Source: Actinomycetota bacterium (lineage in GTDB: Bacteria; Actinomycetota; Actinomycetes; Actinomycetales; Microbacteriaceae). From it: DNA of 11,742 nucleotides. The notes beneath the pieces were generated by a model. The model was not told the DNA's origin, made no database searches, and worked only from the letters and a program-made list of their open reading frames with translations. The stretch lies in NCBI GenBank assembly GCA_009704155.1, contig WLES01000012.1, forward strand, positions 1-11,742, in the 5' to 3' direction. This document shows positions 7,095 through 11,742 of this stretch, in pieces. Made by a program: the position numbers and the translations under genes. Position 1 is the stretch's first letter. Each line of letters opens with the position of its first letter.

Positions 7095-7766
7095 CGGGTC
7101 GTCGTCGAGAATCACGGGGGTTCGCTTCGCAACAACGACACCCCGTTGGCTCGAGACCTGAACCCACGGGTCTCTGACGGAAACCGACATCGTCTCGTCC
7201 CCAATAAAGCCGAGCGTGACCGCGGCAAAGGCAACGCCGGCGGGAATACCGATATCAGAACTCATGTTGGATCCCCACACCTGTGAGCGAATCGACCTGA
7301 CGAGTCGCTCCTCGGCCTCTGCGGGCAGTGCCTTCGTCACCTCACGAATACCGTCGCTCGCAACCTTGTCGAGGTCTTTCGACGCGAGCTTGCCGGTGGT
7401 TTCCCAGCCGTCTCGTGTTGGGAGAGCGACAGTCCACCTGACTGATGGTGCGGTCGCGGGAAGCGTCACGGATGAGCCGGCTTCGGTCGACGTCGCGGCG
7501 GCTAGCCGAGCGCGCAGTGACTCGGCCGGCACAACGACATCGAAGGTTGACGGTGTCGCAAGGCTGAATCCGCGCATCCCGAGAACCGTCGGAGTTGTAT
7601 CGCTCAATCCTCGTGGGCTGAGCACCTGCACCCACACCGCGAGAACGTTTCCCTCAGCAACCAGCCGGACAGACTTGTTCTCGATCTGTTCAGCTCGGCC
7701 AACGAACGTGTCAAAGTCGCGAACCGATTCGGCATCGGTCAGTGTAATGGTGTAATTCGCAGTCAT
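7086..7766 (-). CDS. Conserved actinobacterial protein of unknown function downstream of ettA
   Basis: 226 aa, no signal peptide and no clear membrane span. I recognise it only as a conserved actinobacterial (Microbacteriaceae) hypothetical protein and assign no function. Features seen: TITLTDAESVRDFDTFVGRA (6-25), a strand-rich part with VLAVWVQVLSPRGL (41-54) and VLGMRGFSLA (61-70), a proline/tryptophan region WTVALPTRDGWE (111-122), an acidic/basic helix at about 129-160, then QVWG (162-165) and IPAGVAFAAVTLGFIG (174-189). The start at 7766 is 7 nt after the ettA stop. An in-frame ATG at 7916 would lie inside ettA and add 50 residues that only reflect its reading in another frame. It is the last gene of the lipoprotein-ettA operon. 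The 3' end overlaps glbO by 9 bp. No terminator is seen. Confidence 0.8.
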   Translation of the reverse strand: MTANYTITLTDAESVRDFDTFVGRAEQIENKSVRLVAEGNVLAVWVQVLSPRGLSDTTPTVLGMRGFSLATPSTFDVVVPAESLRARLAAATSTEAGSSVTLPATAPSVRWTVALPTRDGWETTGKLASKDLDKVASDGIREVTKALPAEAEERLVRSIRSQVWGSNMSSDIGIPAGVAFAAVTLGFIGDETMSVSVRDPWVQVSSQRGVVVAKRTPVILDDDPLQ

Positions 7767-7773
7767 GCTCGGC

Positions 7774-9456
7774 CTAGTCGCGAGTGAGCTTGCGATACGC
7801 GGAGCGGTGCGGCTTTGCGGCCTCTGGACCGAGTCGTTCAATCTTGTTCGTCTCATACGCTTCGAAGTTGCCCTCAAACCAATACCAGTTGGCCGGGTCC
7901 TCTTCAGTTCCTTCATAGGAAAGAATGTGCGTTGCGATGCGGTCGAGGAACCAGCGATCGTGGGTAATCACCACGGCGCAGCCAGGGAATTCGAGAAGCG
8001 CGTTTTCCAGCGAAGACAGGGTCTCAACATCAAGGTCGTTGGTCGGCTCGTCGAGAAGTAGGAGGTTCCCGCCCTGTTTCAGCGTGAGTGCAAGGTTGAG
8101 GCGGTTGCGCTCTCCACCCGAGAGGATTCCGGCTTTCTTTTGCTGGTCTGGGCCCTTGAAGCCGAACGACGAGACGTATGCTCGGGACGGGATCTCGACA
8201 TTGCCGACCTGGATGATGTCGAGTCCTTCCGAGACCACTTCCCACAGGGTCTTGGACGAATCAATTCCAGCTCGTGACTGGTCGACATAGGAAATCTTGA
8301 CCGTCTCGCCGACCTTGAGCACACCGGAATCGAGCGGCTCCATGCCGACGATTGTCTTGAAGAGCGTCGACTTACCCACACCGTTCGGGCCGATGATTCC
8401 GACGATGCCGTTTCGAGGGAGTGAGAATGAGAGGTTGTCGATGAGGATTCTCTCACCGAATCCCTTCTTGACATTGTTCGCTTCGAGGACGACCGCACCG
8501 AGTCGTGGGCCTGGTGGAATCTGAAGCTCTTCGAAGTCGAGCTTCTTGGTGCGCTCGGCTTCAGTCGCCATTTCTTCGTAACGTGCGAGACGGGCCTTTG
8601 ACTTTGCCTGGCGACCCTTTGCGTTCGAACGAACCCATTCGAGCTCCTCAGCCAGTCGCTTCGACAGCTTGGCGTCTTTCTTACCCTGTATTTCGAGTCG
8701 CTCCGACTTCTTCTCGAGGTAGGTCGAATAGTTTCCCTCGTAAGGGTAAAGGCGGCCGCGATCGACTTCGGCAATCCACTGAGCTACGTGATCGAGGAAG
8801 TACCGGTCGTGAGTAATCGCGATGACTGCACCGGGGTACTTCGAAAGATGCTGCTCGAGCCAGAGCACGCTTTCGGCATCGAGGTGGTTGGTCGGCTCGT
8901 CGAGGAGTAGCAGGTCGGGTTTTTCGAGGAGCAGTTTGCAGAGGGCTACTCGGCGCTTCTCACCACCCGACAGCACGTTGACAGCTGAATCAGAAGGTGG
9001 GCAACGAAGAGCGTCCATGGCTTGCTCAAGTTGCGAATCAAGGTCCCACGCGTCGGCGTGATCGATTGCCTCTTGGAGCTCGCCCATCTCGGCAAGCAGT
9101 GCGTCAAAATCGGCGTCCGGCTCGCTCATGAGCATAGAAATTTCGTTGAAGCGTTGAATCTTGTCGTACATACCGCGCACGCCGTCTTGGACGTTTTCAA
9201 GAACTGAGCGGGTTTCGTCGAGCTCTGGCTCTTGCATCAAGATTCCCACGGTGTAGCCCTGCGACAGTGTCGCTTCCCCGTTTGACGGGGTGTCGAGCCC
9301 CGCCATGATCTTGATGATTGTCGACTTTCCAGCACCGTTGGGGCCGACCATACCGATCTTGGCACCGGGGAAGAACGACATCGTCACGTCGTCAAGAATC
9401 AGCTTGTCACCGACCGTTTTGCGGGCGTTGATCATGGTGTAAATGAACTCGGCCAT
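7774..9456 (-). CDS. ettA: Energy-dependent translational throttle protein EttA (ABC-F ATPase)
   Basis: Cytoplasmic ABC-F protein that binds the ribosomal E site and gates the first elongation step according to ATP/ADP ratio. At 560 aa it is close to E. coli EttA (555). First ABC domain: Walker A GPNGAGKST (38-46), Q-loop Gln75, signature LSGGE (162-166), Walker B with DEPTNHLD (186-193; catalytic Glu187) and His216. The arm lies at about 95-140, and the charged P-site-tRNA-interaction linker at about 246-310 (contains KGRQAKSKARLARYEEM). Second domain: GPNGVGKST (356-364), LSGGE (445-449), DEPTNDLD (469-476; Glu470) and His499. Both sites are intact. The ATG lies 3 nt after the stop of the lipoprotein gene with no clear Shine-Dalgarno, so coupling is likely. 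An ettA-ssb association is also present in M. tuberculosis (from memory). Confidence is high. Confidence 0.97.
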   Translation of the reverse strand: MAEFIYTMINARKTVGDKLILDDVTMSFFPGAKIGMVGPNGAGKSTIIKIMAGLDTPSNGEATLSQGYTVGILMQEPELDETRSVLENVQDGVRGMYDKIQRFNEISMLMSEPDADFDALLAEMGELQEAIDHADAWDLDSQLEQAMDALRCPPSDSAVNVLSGGEKRRVALCKLLLEKPDLLLLDEPTNHLDAESVLWLEQHLSKYPGAVIAITHDRYFLDHVAQWIAEVDRGRLYPYEGNYSTYLEKKSERLEIQGKKDAKLSKRLAEELEWVRSNAKGRQAKSKARLARYEEMATEAERTKKLDFEELQIPPGPRLGAVVLEANNVKKGFGERILIDNLSFSLPRNGIVGIIGPNGVGKSTLFKTIVGMEPLDSGVLKVGETVKISYVDQSRAGIDSSKTLWEVVSEGLDIIQVGNVEIPSRAYVSSFGFKGPDQQKKAGILSGGERNRLNLALTLKQGGNLLLLDEPTNDLDVETLSSLENALLEFPGCAVVITHDRWFLDRIATHILSYEGTEEDPANWYWFEGNFEAYETNKIERLGPEAAKPHRSAYRKLTRD

Positions 9457-9459
9457 GGA

Positions 9460-9933
9460 TTACCAATCAATCTTTCGCTTTTCGCCAATGAGGCAGCCGC
9501 CAGAGCCGAGCGCCGATTCGACGGTTGAGCTAAAACTCATGTCCAACATTCGCTGACCAATGAGGCATGACGTTCCAAACTGAACAGAGATAACGATTTG
9601 GTCGGCCGGTTGCCCTGTGCCTGAGATTGATGGGGTGAGCTGCATTGCTGCCTTGTCAAAACCAACCACGACAAGGGAATCAAGCATCACTCGGCCAGGG
9701 TCTGGGCTTGGATAAAGCGACGCCTTGCCGAGCGCCCAATCGAACAACGGCTTGTTGTCAATCGCCGTGCCACCCGCGACGTAATCGGGTTGCGGCCCAA
9801 ACGGGTCAACGCTGACCGACGGGGTCGGAGTCGGCGTCGCACTTGGTGTTGGCGCTGCCGGCGGGGCGCACGCTGAAAGTGCGAGAACTGCGACTAAAGA
9901 TGCCGCACCGGCGAACAATCGAACCTTCAACAC
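9460..9933 (-). CDS. Secreted lipoprotein, DUF6993-like
   Basis: 157 aa from a GTG start. The signal peptide has basic residues (Lys3, Arg5), a hydrophobic core, and the lipobox LSAC (19-22), predicting cleavage before Cys22 and lipid anchoring to the outer face of the membrane. A Pro/Ser/Thr linker (CAPPAAPTPSATPTPTPS, 22-39) precedes a small domain of about 100 residues with GFDKAAMQLTPS and two CLIG motifs (Cys123, Cys147), probably disulfide-bonded, ending IDW. The ending and the paired CLIG motifs recall actinobacterial lipoproteins of DUF6993; this is from memory and no function is known. GTG 9933 has AGGGG 4 nt upstream; TTG 9930 is 7 nt from it and equally possible. The TTG at 9966 lies inside the promoter and is rejected. 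It is the first gene of the operon with ettA. Confidence 0.82.
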   Translation of the reverse strand: MLKVRLFAGAASLVAVLALSACAPPAAPTPSATPTPTPSVSVDPFGPQPDYVAGGTAIDNKPLFDWALGKASLYPSPDPGRVMLDSLVVVGFDKAAMQLTPSISGTGQPADQIVISVQFGTSCLIGQRMLDMSFSSTVESALGSGGCLIGEKRKIDW

Positions 9934-9958
9934 AACACCCCTGACAGTGGCTGGACAA

Positions 9959-9986
9959 CCCCCCAAGTCTAAACGGAATTGGGGGG
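9959..9986. repeat. Perfect 8-bp inverted repeat between ssb and the lipoprotein gene
   Basis: CCCCCCAA (9959-9966) and TTGGGGGG (9979-9986) flank 12 nt. On the minus strand it starts 8 nt after the ssb stop, so it could fold as a C6/G6 hairpin and end ssb transcription, although only TT follows the stem. The -10 of the lipoprotein promoter lies partly in the spacer and partly in one arm, so an operator role is equally possible. Confidence 0.7.
9966..9971 (-). promoter_or_regulatory. -10 element (TAGACT) of the lipoprotein-ettA operon
   Basis: TAGACT on the minus strand predicts transcription starting in the G-run near 9959 and a leader of about 26 nt containing AGGGG. The element is embedded in the inverted repeat 9959-9986. 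It is identical to the hexamers before rpiB, pepN and msrA. Confidence 0.55.
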
Positions 9987-9994
9987 CTCTCCGC

Positions 9995-10429
9995 CTACAG
10001 CGCGACGGGTTCTGGCTCGACCGTCTCAGTCACCTCGTCAACGTCGATGGGAAGGGAAGCCGAGTCGACGCTTCCGGCTGTTCGCGTGAATTGCGCGGTT
10101 CCCCAAAACAGATCGTGTCCAATCGTCTCGGCCTCAATCTCCACGGTGGTTCCCGTTCGGTCATCCGTCTGCCAGTCCCGGACCCGCACACGACCGGTGA
10201 CGACGATTCGGTCGCCTTTGCTCAGTGACGGCACGGCGTTGATGGCGAGCTGACGAAACGACGTGATGGTGTACCAGTTCGTCGATGCGTCGACCCACTT
10301 CTCGGCGGTTTTGTCGAATCGCCGCTGCGACGATGCGAGGCGGAAACTCGTGATGGGTAATCCCTCGCTCGTGACAACGTGTCGGGGTGTTGTGGCGATG
10401 AGTCCCGTAATGGTGATGGTGTCGCTCAT
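9995..10429 (-). CDS. ssb: Single-stranded DNA-binding protein, tail-less (SSBb-like paralog)
   Basis: 144 aa OB-fold protein. The N-terminus MSDTITITGLIATTPRH, then PITSFRLASSQRRF, NWYTITSFRQLA and a KGDRIVVTGRVRVRDW strand pair are the bacterial SSB fold, with aromatic residues for DNA stacking (Trp and Tyr in NWYT). The usual C-terminal Gly/Pro-rich region and acidic tip (DDDIPF type), which recruits replication and repair partners, are absent; the protein ends ETVEPEPVAL. Tail-less second SSBs are known in actinobacteria (Streptomyces SsbB, M. tuberculosis SSBb next to ettA), so this is probably the accessory SSB rather than the replicative one. Start is ATG with AGGAG 6 nt upstream. The ORF stays open upstream to 10537, but that part reads through the leader hairpin and is not SSB-like. 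Confidence 0.92.
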   Translation of the reverse strand: MSDTITITGLIATTPRHVVTSEGLPITSFRLASSQRRFDKTAEKWVDASTNWYTITSFRQLAINAVPSLSKGDRIVVTGRVRVRDWQTDDRTGTTVEIEAETIGHDLFWGTAQFTRTAGSVDSASLPIDVDEVTETVEPEPVAL

Positions 10430-10435
10430 GGTGTT

Positions 10436-10440
10436 CTCCT
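10436..10440 (-). promoter_or_regulatory. Ribosome binding site of ssb (AGGAG)
   Basis: AGGAG on the minus strand, 6 nt from ATG 10429. It fixes the start at MSDTITITG and directly follows the 3' arm of the leader inverted repeat. Confidence 0.8.
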
Positions 10441-10441
10441 G

Positions 10442-10499
10442 TTCTCTAGTGGCGAGCGCCGGAGCCGCGTCGATGACGTTCCGGCGCTCGATTAGAGAA
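10442..10499 (-). promoter_or_regulatory. Large inverted repeat (leader hairpin) upstream of ssb
   Basis: Two nested arm pairs: TTCTCTA/TAGAGAA (10442-10448 with 10493-10499) and CGAGCGCCGGA/TCCGGCGCTCG (10453-10463 with 10480-10490), separated by small bulges of 4 and 2 nt. The 16-nt loop can itself pair CGTC with GACG. In ssb mRNA the 3' outer arm ends 1 nt before AGGAG, so folding could affect ribosome access. No U-run follows, so it is not a normal terminator. It could instead be a protein-binding operator. Confidence 0.65.
10491..10496 (-). promoter_or_regulatory. Candidate -10 (TCTAAT) upstream of ssb
   Basis: TCTAAT differs from TATAAT at one base, but overlaps the outer arm of the inverted repeat. 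Use of this box would start transcription near 10484, inside the hairpin, leaving only part of it in RNA. No good -35 is visible. It is an alternative to a start further upstream in 10500-10573. Confidence 0.25.
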
Positions 10500-10515
10500 T
10501 CCCGCAGGAGCGGAC

Positions 10516-10533
10516 TCCGTGGGGCGGCACGGA
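10516..10533 (-). repeat. Small hairpin between msrA and ssb
   Basis: TCCGTG (10516-10521) and CACGGA (10528-10533) form a 6-bp stem with a 6-nt GC-rich loop, 41 nt past the msrA stop on the minus strand. It lacks a following T-run, so it is at best a weak terminator or part of the ssb leader. Confidence 0.35.
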
Positions 10534-10573
10534 CCAAATCTGTGGAGAAGTGTCGAAAACGATTGTTTGTGAG

Positions 10574-11098
10574 CTACACCGTGAGGTACTTCGCGAACCC
10601 GGCGCGAACCTTGTTGACTTTCGGTACAGCTACGGCGAGGCAGTAGCCCTGAGTGGGGTTCTTCGCGAAAAAGTTCTGGTGATAGTCCTCAGCCGGGTAG
10701 AACACGGTGAAGTCGACAACCTGAGTGACGACTCCGCCACCCCAGTTGTCTTCAGCGCGGGCAAGCGCCGCGTCAAATTGCTCCCTCTGGACCGAATCGA
10801 GCGGAAACATTGCCGAGCGATATTGCGTTCCAATGTCGTTTCCCTGCCGGTTCAACTGGCGCGGATCATGCATTGTGAAGAACGCATCGAGGATAACCTC
10901 GGCCGGGATGACATCCTCGTCAAAAGTCACGGAGACAGCCTCGGCGTGGCCAGTAGAGCCCGAGCAGACATCGTCATAGGTCGGAAACTCGGTCTCGCCG
11001 CCCGCGTAACCAGAAACGACTTCGGTGACACCGTTGAGGACTCGATAGGCCGCATCGAGGCACCAGAAGCATCCACCGGCGAGATAGAAAGTTGTCAT
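10574..11098 (-). CDS. msrA: Peptide-methionine (S)-S-oxide reductase MsrA
   Basis: Cytoplasmic repair enzyme that reduces the S-epimer of methionine sulfoxide in oxidised proteins. 174 aa. The active-site motif GGCFWC is at 8-13 with nucleophile Cys10, Cys13 beside it and further cysteines Cys45 and Cys153; Cys153 in GYC is the likely resolving cysteine by comparison with mycobacterial MsrA. YDDVCSGSTGHAEAV (41-55), QGNDIGTQYRS (85-95), HQNFFAKNP (140-148) and VPK (158-160) are family blocks. It is divergent from the aldo/keto reductase across a 35-bp gap and transcribed toward ssb. TAGACT exactly 6 nt before the ATG suggests a leaderless transcript. No Shine-Dalgarno is present. Confidence 0.96.
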   Translation of the reverse strand: MTTFYLAGGCFWCLDAAYRVLNGVTEVVSGYAGGETEFPTYDDVCSGSTGHAEAVSVTFDEDVIPAEVILDAFFTMHDPRQLNRQGNDIGTQYRSAMFPLDSVQREQFDAALARAEDNWGGGVVTQVVDFTVFYPAEDYHQNFFAKNPTQGYCLAVAVPKVNKVRAGFAKYLTV

Positions 11099-11104
11099 GC
11101 GGTT

Positions 11105-11110
11105 AGTCTA
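11105..11110 (-). promoter_or_regulatory. -10 element (TAGACT) of msrA, leaderless type
   Basis: TAGACT on the minus strand is followed by 6 nt (AACCGC) and then the msrA ATG, the same geometry as at rpiB. It is back to back with the akr -10, 11 bp away. Confidence 0.62.
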
Positions 11111-11121
11111 CGTCTGCCCGA

Positions 11122-11127
11122 TACGCT
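11122..11127 (+). promoter_or_regulatory. -10 element (TACGCT) of the aldo/keto reductase, leaderless type
   Basis: TACGCT fits TANNNT and is followed by 6 nt (TAGAGC) and then ATG 11134. No Shine-Dalgarno is present in the short gap, which favours a leaderless start. TTGTCA at 11092-11097 resembles a -35 but is 24 bp away, too far. Confidence 0.5.
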
Positions 11128-11133
11128 TAGAGC

Positions 11134-11742
11134 ATGGCGTACGAAGCTCATCCAGACCGATATGAATCGATTCCCTATGCCCGCTGCGGGCGAAGTGGAA
11201 TCCAGCTGCCACGAGTGTCGCTCGGGCTCTGGAACAACTTTGGTGACGACCGCGATCGCGGTGTGCAACGCGACATCGTCCTCCGCGCTTTCGACCAGGG
11301 TGTGACCCACATCGATCTCGCCAACAATTACGGCCCGCCTCCCGGAGCGGCCGAGCGCGTTTTCGGGGAGATTCTCACGTCTGATCTTGCGCCGTATCGC
11401 GACGAGCTGATTATCTCGAGCAAGGCCGGCTTCGATATGTGGGCCGGCCCCTACGGCGAGTGGGGTTCGCGCAAGTATCTGCTCGCCTCGCTCGACCAGA
11501 GCCTCTCCCGAATGGGTCTCGACTACGTCGACATCTTCTATTCGCACCGATTCGACCCAGACACGCCACTTGAAGAAACCATGGGTGCTCTCGCCACAGC
11601 TGTGAACTCGGGCCGAGCGCTGTATGCGGGAATCTCGAACTACGACGAGGATCAGACTCGACGAGCACACGCCATCTTGAAGGACATGGGAGTCCCGCTC
11701 CTCATCCACCAACCCCGTTACAACTTCTTCGATCGTCGCCCT
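11134..11742 (+). CDS. Aldo/keto reductase, YghZ/GPR type (L-glyceraldehyde-3-phosphate reductase-like), 3' end outside window
   Basis: 203 residues visible of an expected 330-350. NADPH-dependent reductases of this subgroup (E. coli YghZ/Gpr, AKR14) reduce L-glyceraldehyde 3-phosphate and methylglyoxal, removing reactive aldehydes. The start MAYEAHPDRYESIPYARCG and RSGIQLPRVSLGLWNNFG (20-37) follow the YghZ pattern closely. LANNYGPPPGAAE (62-74), KAGFDMWAGPYG (97-108), GSRKYLLASLDQSL (111-124) and the YSHRFDPDTPLEETM block (136-150) are subgroup signatures. The AKR tetrad is complete: Asp61, Tyr66, Lys97, His138. LIHQPRYNFFDRR at the right edge matches too. The cofactor-binding C-terminus is outside the window, so specificity cannot be confirmed. 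It is divergent from msrA, suggesting shared control of two damage-defence genes. Confidence 0.93.
   Translation, partial: MAYEAHPDRYESIPYARCGRSGIQLPRVSLGLWNNFGDDRDRGVQRDIVLRAFDQGVTHIDLANNYGPPPGAAERVFGEILTSDLAPYRDELIISSKAGFDMWAGPYGEWGSRKYLLASLDQSLSRMGLDYVDIFYSHRFDPDTPLEETMGALATAVNSGRALYAGISNYDEDQTRRAHAILKDMGVPLLIHQPRYNFFDRRP

Noticed and set aside
7767..7916. N-terminal extension of the hypothetical gene from ATG 7916
   Set aside because: It would lie within the ettA 3' end, and its Arg/Thr-rich sequence reflects ettA codons in another frame. ATG 7766 sits 7 nt after the ettA stop.
10541..10549. DnaA-box-like TTCTCCACA on the minus strand upstream of ssb
   Set aside because: One mismatch from TTGTCCACA/TTATCCACA, but a single isolated site is expected by chance and nothing else suggests an origin.
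10557..10568. Possible SOS/LexA box (AAAC-N4-GTTT) upstream of ssb
   Set aside because: It lacks the GAAC/GTTC core and the TCG/CGA flanks of the actinobacterial LexA site; only the spacing fits.
1..11742. CRISPR arrays, insertion sequences, tRNA or rRNA genes, toxin-antitoxin or defence genes
   Set aside because: I looked for these and saw none. All long intervals are filled by recognisable chromosomal housekeeping genes.

Overview
This is chromosomal DNA of a high-GC Gram-positive bacterium. The proteins look actinobacterial and most resemble those of Microbacteriaceae, which fits the moderate GC content, very tight gene packing, leaderless-looking starts and several family-level signatures. 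The signatures include an M. tuberculosis-type RpiB, a group II truncated hemoglobin, and a PepN beginning MPGENLTR. From memory, much of the order matches a conserved actinobacterial neighbourhood. In M. tuberculosis, nei2 and rpiB (Rv2464c/Rv2465c), pepN (Rv2467) and glbO (Rv2470) lie close together, and ettA and a second ssb (Rv2477c/Rv2478c) follow. I see no mobile element, prophage, CRISPR array, tRNA or rRNA. No gene-free gap reaches 300 bp; the longest is about 144 bp, upstream of ssb.

Layout. Bases 1-1201 (minus strand) hold an rpiB-nei operon, with the glycosylase cut by the left edge. Bases 1286-3445 (plus) hold two adjacent, collinear paralogs of a DivIVA/Scy/FilP-like coiled-coil protein, closed by a strong UUCG-loop terminator at 3461-3488. 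Bases 3539-7094 (plus) form a second operon: pepN, a short MscS-type channel and the truncated hemoglobin glbO, with 2-nt spacing and then a 4-nt overlap. That operon meets a minus-strand operon tail to tail with a 9-bp overlap. The minus-strand operon (9933-7086) runs lipoprotein, ettA, conserved hypothetical protein. Next come ssb (minus, tail-less), msrA (minus) and, divergent from msrA, an aldo/keto reductase of the YghZ/GPR type cut by the right edge.

Functional themes are housekeeping and stress protection. They cover base-excision repair (nei), the pentose phosphate pathway (rpiB), peptide turnover (pepN), osmotic release (mscS), oxygen/NO chemistry (glbO), methionine-sulfoxide repair (msrA), reactive-aldehyde removal (akr), ribosome throttling (ettA) and ssDNA binding (ssb).

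The most interesting points are the tandem coiled-coil pair in a slot where other actinobacteria carry something else, and a promoter grammar. The hexamer TAGACT occurs four times in the window and every copy sits just upstream of a gene. Two copies, plus a related TACGCT, lie exactly 6 nt before an ATG, as expected for leaderless mRNAs. Two inverted repeats also stand out, one in the ssb leader and one wrapped around the promoter between ssb and the lipoprotein gene. No wholly new system can be claimed from the sequence alone.
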